IMG/VR virus record: IMGVR_UViG_3300022916_000026
Location: 1 to 48,000 of that record
Length of the DNA stretch: 48,000 nucleotides
Source: a virus
Reading direction: 5' to 3' (one strand)
Part shown: piece after piece, positions 31,772-39,517 of the stretch
Numbering within the stretch: position 1 is the stretch's first letter
How the letters are laid out: every line of letters starts with the position of its first letter
Program-made: the position numbers and the translations under genes
The notes under the pieces: generated by a model
Database searches by the model: none
What the model saw: only the letters and a program-made list of their open reading frames with translations
Told to the model about the DNA's origin: nothing

Positions 31772-32632
31772 TTATTTTTGGGATGCGAACATGGGGAGAT
31801 CTGCGTCTCTGGCTCCTGCGCCCGTGACTCGATCAAGGGCTAGGTCTGCGGTCTTCGGGTCCGTCTCGCCTATTATCCAACGGCGGCCGGTATCGCGCGC
31901 GCTGATCGCTGTTGTGCCGGCTCCAGCGCACGGATCCCAGATAAGATCTCCGGGCCGGCTGTGGTCGCTGATGATCGCGCTCATGAGGCTTGGGGGCTTG
32001 CCGCCTACGATTGGCATCTTCTCGGTGCCATAATAGTAGTCGCCTCGATTTGCGCGGCCATATTCTCCGGTGAGTGTTCCCCACCTTGCATATTCCGCGT
32101 TGCGCGGTCGGGCTGTGACCAAGTATGGGGCGTGCTCTTCGATCCATTCGCCCGACGGGGCCTTGACCAGCCATACTGTCCACGAGCTGTGTCCGTCGCC
32201 GGCCAGGCGCACCCTTGAGCCCGGCGAGACGCAAGGGATCGGCGCGAAAACATAACGCCCATGGCGCTTAAGGTGCGATTCCCAGCTGCGCGCAAGCCCG
32301 TGATCGGTCAGGATGCAGATCCACCCGCGCACCATCGGCGCCCAAAGGTCGCAGGCGCGCGCAACGTGGGCGTCGGTCCATGTTGCGTATGTTAGATCGG
32401 ATCGGATCGATTTCTTGTAATTCACACCGCTTTTCGCGTAGGCGTTGCCTGCGTCGTGTCCGCCGTGCGTCCTCGACGAATAAGGCGGATCGGAGATCAG
32501 GGCATCAACCATGCAACTCGGGCCTTCGATCAGGCTGTCACCGTGATAGAGCATCTCTTCGATGCGGCCCGTCTGTCCGCCGCTTCGCGCGCTGGCCTCG
32601 GTGAAGCTTCCGCGCTCGTGTAGGATATTCAC
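31772..32632 (-). CDS. DNA methyltransferase (N6-adenine/N4-cytosine)
   Basis: 286 residues from GTG 32632 with GAGGGGG four bases upstream. The catalytic motif IV is DPPY (DALISDPPYSSRTHGG, about residue 48) and the AdoMet-binding motif I comes last, LIWDPCAGAGTTAISARDTG, giving the order IV...I of beta-class enzymes. The start HGDSLIEG is the usual opening of phage methyltransferases. It probably protects phage DNA from host restriction. Target sequence cannot be read from the protein. GTGA-coupled to the small gene upstream. Confidence 0.85.
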   Translation of the reverse strand: MNILHERGSFTEASARSGGQTGRIEEMLYHGDSLIEGPSCMVDALISDPPYSSRTHGGHDAGNAYAKSGVNYKKSIRSDLTYATWTDAHVARACDLWAPMVRGWICILTDHGLARSWESHLKRHGRYVFAPIPCVSPGSRVRLAGDGHSSWTVWLVKAPSGEWIEEHAPYLVTARPRNAEYARWGTLTGEYGRANRGDYYYGTEKMPIVGGKPPSLMSAIISDHSRPGDLIWDPCAGAGTTAISARDTGRRWIIGETDPKTADLALDRVTGAGARDADLPMFASQK

Positions 32633-32796
32633 GAAACCCCCTCAAGGCCGAGCTGGCGCTTGTCCGTTGTGTGAAATTTGCAGTTTTTTGTCACGGGCCG
32701 TGGTCGAGGTATTGACCTTCCGCGAAGCTTAACATTTTCACACTTCAAGCGGATCCACCCTGTGCATGTGGTGCACGTCTTGGTCGGCACTTTCAT
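32629..32796 (-). CDS. 55-residue zinc-finger-like protein
   Basis: ATG 32796 overlaps the helicase stop (ATGA) and its TGA overlaps the methyltransferase GTG, so it fits the coupled operon exactly. MKVPTKTCTTCTGWIRLKCE... has CTTC (8-11), a third Cys at 19 and 'NCKFH' (39-42), consistent with a small CCC(C/H) zinc site; the remainder is basic. Possibly a nucleic-acid-binding accessory of the helicase or methyltransferase. Confidence 0.55.
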   Translation of the reverse strand: MKVPTKTCTTCTGWIRLKCENVKLRGRSIPRPRPVTKNCKFHTTDKRQLGLEGVS

Positions 32797-34181
32797 TGCT
32801 TCGGTCCTTTGCGCTTGTGGATCTTCTGGTAGTACTCAAAGCCCATGGGGCCCGCGTTGCCAAATGTCACCGTCGGCCCGTCAAAGCCGGCAACGACAAG
32901 ACCGGTCGGGCCGTCTTTTTGCTTGCCCAGGATAACCCCCTTGTATCCCGGGAAGGCCTCGGCGAGATCTTTGGGCGAGTAGATCAACACGATGGTGTTG
33001 GCGCTCTGTTCGATCTTCGCGGAGTGGTACAGATCTTCAATGCTCGGCCTTGCGTCGTGCACCCTGCGCAGCTGGCTAACCAGCACGGTTGCGCAGCCGG
33101 TCAGGCTGTTTGCCAGGTCGATGATGCCGTCCATCACCGCGTCGATCTCTTGCTGGCGATTAAAAACACGCTCGCCCGATCTCATGAGCTGCAGGTAGTC
33201 GATCACAAGCAAATTGGCGTTGAGCTTTTGGACCGCGCGCCTGGTCTTGGCCTTGAATTCCTCGATGGTGGCCGGGATGCGCTCGAAGAAATGGATTTTG
33301 CTATTCCAATAAGTGCTGACGCCTGCATGAAAGTGCTTCATCTGCTCAGGCGCAACGTCGCCGCGCCTGATGTCGCGCGCGTCTATGCCGCTGACCGGCG
33401 ACACCATGCGCGACATCGGGCCCTCGGCTTCGTCCTCAATACTCCAGACCACGGCGCCGCGCTGCTCTTCTTTTGCAACCCTGGATTGTGCGCGCGCATT
33501 GCAGCCGACCAAGTCCTTGACAAAGGCGCTTTTGCCTTGGCTTGACGGCGCGGCCACCACGGTGATCCCTGGGATGATAAACCCACCGTATAGCAGTTTC
33601 TCGTTTAGGTCGCCGATCGGCGTCGGGATCCCGTCCAGTGCCTCAGCTGCCGCCTTTTCCTCGGGCGTCATATTGAGCCGAGCTTGCACCTTGTCGCTGA
33701 TGCCCTTGAGCACCTCCTGTGCCGATCGTCCGGACTCTGCTACCGCGTAGCACTCGGGCGCCTTGGTGGTGACCTCTTGGATCAGGGCGTCGGGCCGTTC
33801 GGCCTCGTATGCCTCGGCTCCGATTTGTCCGCACAGCATGATCAGACGCCTGAGCCCTGCCTTCTCTCTGACGATCTGCGCGTGGTATCCGATCTGCTCA
33901 GCGGTAAAGACGGAGTCTGAGATCTCCATGAGGCGCGCAAGGCCGCCGACGCGGCCAAGCTGGCCAAGGGCCTGAAGCTTATTCTGAATCGCGATGAGCT
34001 CCGGGCGGGTGCCCTCGGCGTCGAGGTCAAGGATTGCGCTCCAGATATCAGCGTGGGCCGGCTGCCAGAAATCGTCAGGTCTCAGATCCTCGACGCGCTC
34101 CAGGGCATCGCGCCCGACCAGCATGGCCGCGCCGATCGTGGCGATCTCGGCAGGCAGGTTGTATGGGAGGGGTCGGGTCAT
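32793..34181 (-). CDS. DnaB-like replicative helicase
   Basis: 462 residues. The N-terminal domain begins NLPAEIATIGAAMLVGRDAL, the DnaB-N pattern. The RecA-like domain has Walker A GxxxxGKS in VVAAPSSQGKSAFVKDLV (about residue 211), a catalytic Glu in 'GAVVWSIEDEAEGPMSRM', Walker B in LLVIDYLQLM and an 'LVSQLRRVHDARPSIEDLYHS'-type arginine region. Hexameric unwinding at the fork, presumably loaded by the initiator at 38572. ATGA overlaps at both ends. Confidence 0.92.
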   Translation of the reverse strand: MTRPLPYNLPAEIATIGAAMLVGRDALERVEDLRPDDFWQPAHADIWSAILDLDAEGTRPELIAIQNKLQALGQLGRVGGLARLMEISDSVFTAEQIGYHAQIVREKAGLRRLIMLCGQIGAEAYEAERPDALIQEVTTKAPECYAVAESGRSAQEVLKGISDKVQARLNMTPEEKAAAEALDGIPTPIGDLNEKLLYGGFIIPGITVVAAPSSQGKSAFVKDLVGCNARAQSRVAKEEQRGAVVWSIEDEAEGPMSRMVSPVSGIDARDIRRGDVAPEQMKHFHAGVSTYWNSKIHFFERIPATIEEFKAKTRRAVQKLNANLLVIDYLQLMRSGERVFNRQQEIDAVMDGIIDLANSLTGCATVLVSQLRRVHDARPSIEDLYHSAKIEQSANTIVLIYSPKDLAEAFPGYKGVILGKQKDGPTGLVVAGFDGPTVTFGNAGPMGFEYYQKIHKRKGPKQ

Positions 34182-34441
34182 TGCATCTCGATGAACAGAT
34201 CGTCAATCGCGTCGCGGAGGGTTCGGCATGGGCCGACGGACTCGATCCCGTTTGTAGCATAATAGCCGTCCGCTTCGCGGCTGAGGGCTATCGACTCGCG
34301 GTCGACCATCTCAGATAGGCGATCTTGAAAGTGCAGGGCTTTGATTGCAAACTCCAACGCCTTGCGCGTTGCGTCCGACAGGCAATAAACAGGGGACCGA
34401 ACCAGGGAGCCGATCGTTTCAATTGCTCCGCGCAGGGTCAC
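34178..34441 (-). CDS. Small hypothetical protein, paralogue of its upstream neighbour
   Basis: 87 residues from GTG 34441 (GTGA overlap, GGAGGTG upstream). Its C-terminus, VGPCRTLRDAIDDLFIEM, matches that of the gene before it, VGPCPTLLDALVELWAEV; the N-terminal helices (LRGAIETIGSLVRS, ATRKALEFAIKALHF) are also of similar type. So the pair arose by tandem duplication. Function unknown. Confidence 0.5.
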   Translation of the reverse strand: MTLRGAIETIGSLVRSPVYCLSDATRKALEFAIKALHFQDRLSEMVDRESIALSREADGYYATNGIESVGPCRTLRDAIDDLFIEMQ

Positions 34442-34710
34442 CGCTGCACCTCCGCCCAAAGCTCGACCAACGCATCAAGCAAGGTTGGGCACGGGCCGAC
34501 CAGGGGGCCGCTCAACCGCCCTCCGCACCGCGCACCCCACCCCTCCGCGCCCTTCCAGAACTTCGGCGCGCTGTGAAGCTTGGTCAGCGCGAGGATGTAC
34601 TCGATCACGGTCATGGCTGCGATCGCCTCGGCGAGGGCGGATGGCAACATGCCGTCCTGGCCGAGGTCGCGCATGTGAGATTCTAGAATCTGGATCGCGT
34701 GGGTTTTCAC
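34438..34710 (-). CDS. Small hypothetical protein, tandem paralogue
   Basis: 90 residues, ATG 34710. Helical N-terminus (IQILESHMRDLGQDGMLPSA, LAEAIAAMTVIEYILALTK), then a WKGAEGWGARCGG loop and the shared 'VGPCPTLLDALVELWAEVQ' end. See the downstream copy. Unknown function; the conserved VGPC-T-L-DAL end may be an interaction motif. Confidence 0.5.
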   Translation of the reverse strand: MKTHAIQILESHMRDLGQDGMLPSALAEAIAAMTVIEYILALTKLHSAPKFWKGAEGWGARCGGRLSGPLVGPCPTLLDALVELWAEVQR

Positions 34711-34714
34711 TTGG

Positions 34715-34906
34715 TCACACCCTTGTGGTCCGGGTTGGCAATGCTCCTGATGCTCTCGCGCGGACCTTGCGGCGGTGCTGGCGGTCCTCGCGCTGGCGCT
34801 CGGCGCGTTCCTTGAGCTCCTGCGTTGAGGTTTCCGGCGGGTTTTTACAGCGGCCTCGCCTGAAGCGAAGCACCGCCTCGCGCGTTGTCTTGCTGAACTG
34901 GCTCAC
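34715..34906 (-). CDS. Small basic protein
   Basis: 63 residues, GTG 34906 overlapping the upstream stop (GTGA). It is rich in Arg/Lys/Glu (FSKTTREAVLRFRRGRCKNP, ELKERAERQREDRQHRRKVR), so probably binds nucleic acid or is a charged helix. Support comes mainly from tight coupling. Confidence 0.45.
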   Translation of the reverse strand: MSQFSKTTREAVLRFRRGRCKNPPETSTQELKERAERQREDRQHRRKVRARASGALPTRTTRV

Positions 34907-35079
34907 GAAATTGCCTCCTTGGCCCGGCGGGCTTGCGCCTCGGGCACGGTAATTGTGTGTCCGCTCAAGTCGTGGCCGACTCGGACGTTGAAGTTTTGAT
35001 CAAGTAGCTTGGTTCTAACATCCATGGCCGCCTCGAAGTCTTTTTTTATCGCGATTTGTTCCCACATTATACACTTCAT
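34903..35079 (-). CDS. 58-residue hypothetical protein
   Basis: ATG 35079 overlaps the DEAH-helicase stop (ATGA) and the TGA overlaps the next start (GTGA). The sequence (MKCIMWEQIAIKKDFEAAMD, VRTKLLDQNFNVRVGHDLSG, HTITVPEAQARRAKEAIS) has a compact alpha/beta look and no known motif. The double coupling makes it likely to be translated. Confidence 0.5.
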   Translation of the reverse strand: MKCIMWEQIAIKKDFEAAMDVRTKLLDQNFNVRVGHDLSGHTITVPEAQARRAKEAIS

Positions 35080-36752
35080 TTCCGCTTTCGTCCTTTTTTC
35101 TTTCCAGCCATCAGGTGGTCAATGATCGTACTGGCCATGCCTTGCGAGATGTTATCCGGGGCCTTGGCGCCAAGCTTGGCGATCAGGTCGAGCTGTTTGG
35201 GGCTCGCGTCTTTGTCGCGCCACTTGCGGGCCGTGTTGACGATCTTTAAGGCTTCATATCTGTGGTTGTGCACACACTCGTCGCCTCGCTTCACCGCCTC
35301 GCGCAGCGTCGCCACCTTGCCGAGCTCAACTTGCTTGGCCTCGTCACGGTAGACGATCATCCACTCGCCGAGGTGGTTGGGCTCCAGGTTGATCCGCTGG
35401 CGCTTGCGCTCCACGCCGTCGACTTCGCTCTTCGGCAAGGCCAGCCTGTACCCGCCCGCGGCCATTTTAAGCCAGGCGAGCTGAGACCAGGTGCCGACGT
35501 CGGGGTGCGTGCCCGTCTGGAAGAACTCGATCTTCTCGGTTATTAGCTTGAGGTCATCAACCGAGGTCACCGCGCCAACGTCGATCCATGGAAAGTCGGT
35601 CTGAATTTGTTCCAGTTCGTCGGCAACTTCGAGGGCTGGCCGCCCCCTCAGATCCATCGGAGGCAAGCCGACAAGGGTTGTCGCGCTGTTCAGCTTGCAC
35701 TTCGCCGAGGTGTCGGCAAAGTCTATCAACTGGCAGTCGACCTTGCCCGGAAAAAGGCGGAGGCCGCGGCCCGCCATCTGTGCATATAAAAGGCTCGATT
35801 TGGTTGGGCGAGCCATGAGCACCGCACCAACGCCCGGGTCGTCAAAGCCCTCTGTCAAAACTCCGCAGTTTGTGACGATCTTCAGGTCACCGCCTGCGAA
35901 CCTCTCCAGGGTCTCGCGCCGCTCAAGCTTTGGCGTGGTGCCGCAGATCATCGCCGCGGGCACCTCGCCGTCGTTGAACGTCTCGGCCAGGCGTCGGGCG
36001 TGCTCAACGTTGACGCAAAAGGCCAGGGCCCGGCGCCCGGCGCACAGTTCACGGTAGGCTTTGAGGATCAATGCGTTGCGCTCGTCGGTGTCGACCGCGT
36101 CGGCCAACTCTTTGTTGACGAACTCGCCGGCCCTGGTGCTCACGCCGGCCAGGCTTGCCCCGGTCTGTACACGGTGCCCGACGATCGGAGAAAGCCACCC
36201 CTCACGGATCCCTTGCTCTATGCCCATCTCAAAGGCTACATGTTCGTACACCTCGCGCAGGCCCACGCCGTCGCCGCGGGTCGGCGTTGCCGTCACGCCG
36301 ATCGATATCGCGCGGCCTCCAGCGGCCACCGCGTCGAGAATATCCCGGTAGCTCTTTGCCACCGCGTGGTGTGCCTCGTCGACGATCACCAGGTCAAACG
36401 GGCCGATCTCGAGCACCGCGGCTAGACGTTTGGGGTGCAGGCTTTGAACCGAGCCGACCACAACATCGGCTCTTCCCGCGAACCGATTACCCTGCTCTAT
36501 CCCAACCGTTCGGCCCGGGCACTGCTGGCGGATCTTCGCCGCGGCCTGGTCGAGGAGCTCCTCGCGGTGGGCCAGCACTAAGACGCGGCCAGGGATATCA
36601 AGCTCGCGGATCGCCGTGGCAAAAATGATCGTCTTGCCTAATCCGGTGGCACACGCAACGAGCAGCCGACGGTGGTCTCGGCTGAGGTGGTCGGCCAGGC
36701 CTGCGATCGCCGCTGACTGGTAGGGGCGAAGGGTGAAGGGGGGCGGGATCAT
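35076..36752 (-). CDS. DEAD/DEAH-box superfamily 2 helicase
   Basis: 558 residues from ATG 36752 (ATGA overlap). SF2 motifs are in order: a Q-motif-like LRPYQSAAIAGL, Walker A ACATGLGKTI (about 44), VVVGSVQSL (Ib), VIVDEAHHA (DEAH), IGVTATPTRGDG (III), 'LKIVTNCGVLTEGFDDPGV' (V) and 'LYAQMAGRGLRLFPGK' (VI with arginine finger). The C-terminal 150 residues have a VWRK/zinc-free accessory domain ending in a basic tail (AGKKKGRKRK). Unwinds or remodels DNA in replication or recombination. Confidence 0.9.
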   Translation of the reverse strand: MIPPPFTLRPYQSAAIAGLADHLSRDHRRLLVACATGLGKTIIFATAIRELDIPGRVLVLAHREELLDQAAAKIRQQCPGRTVGIEQGNRFAGRADVVVGSVQSLHPKRLAAVLEIGPFDLVIVDEAHHAVAKSYRDILDAVAAGGRAISIGVTATPTRGDGVGLREVYEHVAFEMGIEQGIREGWLSPIVGHRVQTGASLAGVSTRAGEFVNKELADAVDTDERNALILKAYRELCAGRRALAFCVNVEHARRLAETFNDGEVPAAMICGTTPKLERRETLERFAGGDLKIVTNCGVLTEGFDDPGVGAVLMARPTKSSLLYAQMAGRGLRLFPGKVDCQLIDFADTSAKCKLNSATTLVGLPPMDLRGRPALEVADELEQIQTDFPWIDVGAVTSVDDLKLITEKIEFFQTGTHPDVGTWSQLAWLKMAAGGYRLALPKSEVDGVERKRQRINLEPNHLGEWMIVYRDEAKQVELGKVATLREAVKRGDECVHNHRYEALKIVNTARKWRDKDASPKQLDLIAKLGAKAPDNISQGMASTIIDHLMAGKKKGRKRK

Positions 36753-37364
36753 ATTACCGGTCCTCCGAGGACACGCCATGCAAGCGCAGCCACCGCCGGA
36801 ACCTGTCCGTTGCCAATGGCCTTAAGTCGGTCAACACGGTTTTTTATCCCCACCGCAACGCGGCTGATCTCCTGCCGTGTTCCTTGCTGCAGTTCGAAGA
36901 GCCGCAAAGCTTCGCCCGCCTCGTCCTCTTTGGTTGAAATTCTGCCCCGCATATCTCGCAGGTCGCAGGCTTCACCTTGAGATGTTTCTTGTGGTGGCAG
37001 GAGGAACACAAAATCTTGACGTTCTCCGGTTCGTTGTTCGTCGGGTCCTTGCGCCCGTGATGCCTGCTCCCTTTCCTGCGGCTGAAATGTCCGTGCATGG
37101 AAATCCGCCCGCGATGACGAGGTTGTCTCGGACTGAATCCCACTGCTCAAAGGCTTCCCTGCATTCTGGGTTGTCCCTTCGGAGCGTCCTGATATCGTCC
37201 CAAATGGGAAACACCGGTAAAACTCCGTCAAGCTGCCGCTGAAGCAAAACTCCTCTGGGATAGTTTTCGACTTCGCAAGCAGCAATTGGAGTGTGTCCAA
37301 GGATGGCGTCGGCAAGGAGTCCACCTCCCGCACCGCAGAATAAGTGGATGGAATACAGACCCAT
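36749..37364 (-). pseudogene. Cytosine-5 DNA methyltransferase broken by an HNH fragment
   Basis: From ATG 37364 the frame encodes the N-terminal part of a C5 methyltransferase: motif I SIHLFCGAGGG, then NLVIAGGFPCTDISAAGKG (motif IV, catalytic PC), up to about 37050. It then loses homology and runs out at 36972. The C-terminal motifs (VGIKNRVDRLKAIGNGQVPA then VAALAWRVLGG) reappear in another frame at about 36850-36749. The middle, with motifs VI-VIII and the target-recognition domain, is missing, replaced by about 200 bases of HNH coding sequence. The terminal stop still couples to the helicase start. Confidence 0.75.
36844..37098 (-). pseudogene. HNH endonuclease remnant inside the methyltransferase
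   Basis: A frame from ATG 37098 (open from 37143) gives MHGHFSRRKGSRHHGRKDPT then NNEPENVKILCSSCHHKKHL, an HNH core (HH, N, C..CHxxxH), followed by a C4 zinc finger 'CEICGAEFQPKRTRRAKLCG' with SSNCSKEHGRRSA. The part that would precede the first His is supplied by methyltransferase codons read in another frame, so the N-terminus has been lost or is improvised. It ends at 36844, just where the methyltransferase C-terminus resumes. Confidence 0.65.
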
Positions 37365-37365
37365 G

Positions 37366-37506
37366 TCATCGCGTCCCCTTGTGCTTAAAAAGCCTCCGCG
37401 CGCCTTCAACGTTGGCTGACGCCTCGATCGCCAGCACGGCGATCCTGTCCAGCATTCGGGTTGAGTGGAGGCGTTCGTTCAACACTTTGTGCGCGCGGAG
37501 GTCCAT
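37366..37506 (-). CDS. 46-residue hypothetical protein
   Basis: ATG 37506 to TGA 37366. The peptide (MDLRAHKVLNERLHSTRMLD, RIAVLAIEASANVEGARRLF, KHKGTR) is a basic helical protein. It directly precedes the broken methyltransferase (start two bases on) and follows the 77-residue gene closely. No motif recognised. Confidence 0.4.
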   Translation of the reverse strand: MDLRAHKVLNERLHSTRMLDRIAVLAIEASANVEGARRLFKHKGTR

Positions 37507-37509
37507 GGG

Positions 37510-37743
37510 TTACTCGCCGGCCTTGGCGAACATGATCTCGACGCGCTGGTCTATCTGGCTCGCCGCCTCCGCCTTCAGGGCCCGCTTCACCGCGGCCTTG
37601 CCGTGGATGGGCACGCCCTCGACCTCGAAGATCTTGGGGTTCTTGGTCGCGTCGATCTTCACGCTGATCGACAGGTCGGGGGATTCCTCCGCCGCCGGGG
37701 CCTGCTGCTCGTCCTGCTCTTCGATGATGTCGCGGTCTTCCAC
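37510..37743 (-). CDS. Hypothetical acidic protein
   Basis: 77 residues: an acidic N-terminus (MEDRDIIEEQDEQQAPAAEE) and a C-terminal alpha/beta part (LSISVKIDATKNPKIFEVEG, 'GKAAVKRALKAEAASQIDQR'). GAGGAAGAG precedes the ATG at 37743. Unknown function. Confidence 0.45.
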   Translation of the reverse strand: MEDRDIIEEQDEQQAPAAEESPDLSISVKIDATKNPKIFEVEGVPIHGKAAVKRALKAEAASQIDQRVEIMFAKAGE

Positions 37744-37779
37744 TCTCTTCCTCCTGTTGCGCGGCTTCGCCGCAGTTAG

Positions 37780-37867
37780 TGGACCGGGCAGGATTTAAAC
37801 CTGCAGTCTCCCGTCGGCGCTTTGTCGTGGAGTCCTCCAGGTGCGGACTCGCTTAAGCTACCGGCCC
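37780..37867 (-). tRNA. tRNA-like element (aberrant; possibly non-functional or type II tRNA)
   Basis: On the minus strand GGGCCGG (37867-37861) pairs with CCGGTCC (37787-37781) as a 7-bp acceptor stem with discriminator A. The T arm is GCAGG-TTTAAAT-CCTGC, a perfect 5-bp stem, but T-loop position 56 is T instead of the invariant C. The D side is abnormal: after TA comes GCTTAAGC with no GG loop. A 6-bp stem GAGTCC/GGACTC then closes a nine-base loop GCACCTGGA, and a 25-base variable region follows. Length is 88 bases; no CCA is encoded. An identity cannot be assigned. Confidence 0.4.
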
Positions 37868-38043
37868 TTAAGACGCCCACCCTCCCCGGCCGCCGGCATG
37901 ATCGCACGGCTCAATAACCGGCCAGATCTCGCGCTTCCTGTGGAGGTTGGAGCTCTCCGCGCCGTCACTGGTCGAGGGTGGACCTTAAATCGCTTTTGTC
38001 CCCGCTCCGGGTCTTGAACCTGCGCCGCCTTGTTGGCTCGCTT
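37868..38043. other. Non-coding stretch with a weak second tRNA-like pattern
   Basis: No convincing gene is seen between the tRNA-like element and the stop at 38044. On the minus strand 37998-38066 shows a T-loop-like TTCAAGA and a D-arm-like GTAGCCCAATGAAAGC, but the acceptor ends do not pair and its 5' part overlaps the coding end of the next gene. CCGGCCGCCGGC (37878 region) and CGGCCAG are GC-rich inverted motifs without a clear fold. It may be a decayed tRNA cluster. Confidence 0.35.
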
Positions 38044-38220
38044 TCATTGGGCTACGCCCTGGGGCTTAATACCTTGCGCCGTGTGAGTGGCCACTACCGG
38101 GAGGGCTTTTCCTTCGGTCGTGCCTCCAGAGCACGCACCCATGTTCGGGCGCGGGGCCAAATCCGGCGCGATCGCTGCCCACCACAGGGCCAGCAACACG
38201 CCAACGAGAATGAAGATCAC
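38044..38220 (-). CDS. 58-residue membrane-anchored protein
   Basis: GTG 38220 overlaps the upstream stop (GTGA) and has GGAGG nine bases before it. The N-terminus is a single membrane helix (MIFILVGVLLALWWAAIAPD) and the rest is a polar tail with one Cys. Function unknown. Confidence 0.5.
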   Translation of the reverse strand: MIFILVGVLLALWWAAIAPDLAPRPNMGACSGGTTEGKALPVVATHTAQGIKPQGVAQ

Positions 38221-38447
38221 GGCTTATCCTCCTTTCTCGGGTAAGACCCGTCCGGCCTGAAGAACCGTGCCGCAGGCTCGCGACGGGTATCGTAAAATCG
38301 CTGCACGTCAAAAAAAGCTTGGTCAGCTCCTCGGCGCGCAAACTTCGGCGCGGGCGGAGGTTCCGGGGCATCGAACTGGGGCGGAAAGCTGGCGTAATAC
38401 GCTGCCGCCTTGTCCGACACCTTCCATGGCTCGCGTTCTTCGGTCAC
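38217..38447 (-). CDS. Hypothetical protein
   Basis: 76 residues from GTG 38447 (GAGGTGAG upstream). Pro/Phe/Arg-rich (YYASFPPQFDAPEPPPAPKF, FFDVQRFYDTRREPAARFFR), probably largely unstructured. GTGA-coupled at both ends. Confidence 0.5.
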   Translation of the reverse strand: MTEEREPWKVSDKAAAYYASFPPQFDAPEPPPAPKFARRGADQAFFDVQRFYDTRREPAARFFRPDGSYPRKEDKP

Positions 38448-38575
38448 TTTCTCACCTCGGCCCGGCGCAAGGATTTGACGCCTAAGCCGCCCGACCTCCG
38501 AAGTAAGGCCACCGCCGCGCCCCGGCTCGGAAAACACGGTGTGCGTTGAGCCAGGCCCATAGGATTTGATTTCAC
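38444..38575 (-). CDS. 43-residue basic peptide (tentative)
   Basis: GTG 38575 overlaps the initiator stop (GTGA; GAGGAG upstream) and the TGA overlaps the next GTG. The peptide (KSNPMGLAQRTPCFPSRGAA, VALLRRSGGLGVKSLRRAEV) is basic. Coupling at both ends is the only support. Confidence 0.35.
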   Translation of the reverse strand: MKSNPMGLAQRTPCFPSRGAAVALLRRSGGLGVKSLRRAEVRK

Positions 38576-39516
38576 GACGTCTCCTCGGCGGCCTTTTCGG
38601 CTTTCATCCTCTCACAGTCGGCTTTGAGCTTTTCCATGTAGGCGAGTTCTGCGGCCGTTGACGGGCGCTCTTCGTCGATGGCCTGACCACCTTGGTCCAT
38701 GTCTCGCTCGATGTGGGCCAGCATTTTGCGCAGCTTGCCGGGTGAGCTCACCGCGTCGGCCATCGGCATCTCGCGGTCGTCGTCTCGCCAGGTCCTGGAA
38801 TTTCCGGAGTAGGCGTGCTCCATGCAACGGCTCACCCTGTCGGCGTACCCCTGTGCGCTCACATTGCCCCACGGTGGGCCGTTGGGCTGGTCGTCCGCCA
38901 TACCCTCTGCGTAGTACTCTGCCCACTTGGCTATCCACTTGGCAACGGTTGAGACGGGTTGGCGGCCCCTGCGCTGTTCGTGCTCGACGTGTTGAGCCGC
39001 GAGCTTTGAAAAAACCGGGTCAAGCCCGGGGCATTTGTTTCCCGTCCCGTCCCGTTGGTCCCGTCCCGTTGGTACGGTCCCGTGTGTTGTTTCACCGTTT
39101 CGTGCTTGTTTCGTAACGTTTCGTGAAACACCCCCTGAAACAGGCGTAACGGTTTCATTGTGGGCAGGCTTACCTTTCCTCGCACGATGGGCCTTGACCC
39201 GTGCGGTGCTGCTAACTGGCTGGTGCTCCTCCCACCCGTGTACGTAGTAGGAGCCGCCAGCCTCTACCACTAAGCCAGCCTCAAGCGCCTTGGCCATGCC
39301 CTGCGCCGCAAGCTCCATGCAGTCGGGTAGGTCTCCCATGTTGGCATACGGTATAAGGAACGCCGGGCCCCACCACGGCGTGATGTCGCCGTCGTCTCGG
39401 TCAAACATTTTGGCGATCCGCCAGGTAGCCCGAGTGATCGATCCGCCCCAGTGTCCAGCCTGAACAAATTTGGGATGGAGGGGGTGGGCCGCGTCGGCTC
39501 TGTACCACTTGCCCAC
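38572..39516 (-). CDS. Replication initiator / replisome organiser-like protein
   Basis: 314 residues from GTG 39516, two bases after the upstream stop. The N-terminal region (VGKWYRADAAHPLHPKFVQA; ...SITRATWRIAKMFDRDDGDI; ELAAQGMAKALEAGLVVEAG; SYYVHGWEEHQPVSSTARVK followed by AHRARKG) has the winged-helix plus 'W..HQ..S..RV..HRA' layout of phage replisome organisers. The middle is a polar linker; 'AKWIAKWAEYYAEGMADDQP' begins a helical C-terminal domain. It lies upstream of the DnaB-like gene and close to the start of the early operon, as expected for origin binding and helicase loading. Confidence 0.65.
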   Translation of the reverse strand: MGKWYRADAAHPLHPKFVQAGHWGGSITRATWRIAKMFDRDDGDITPWWGPAFLIPYANMGDLPDCMELAAQGMAKALEAGLVVEAGGSYYVHGWEEHQPVSSTARVKAHRARKGKPAHNETVTPVSGGVSRNVTKQARNGETTHGTVPTGRDQRDGTGNKCPGLDPVFSKLAAQHVEHEQRRGRQPVSTVAKWIAKWAEYYAEGMADDQPNGPPWGNVSAQGYADRVSRCMEHAYSGNSRTWRDDDREMPMADAVSSPGKLRKMLAHIERDMDQGGQAIDEERPSTAAELAYMEKLKADCERMKAEKAAEETS

Positions 39517-39517
39517 G

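Noticed and set aside
37998-38066. Second tRNA on the minus strand next to the first tRNA-like element
   Set aside because: T-loop-like TTCAAGA and a D-arm-like segment are visible, but the T stem has two mismatches, the acceptor ends do not pair and the 5' part overlaps a well-coupled gene.
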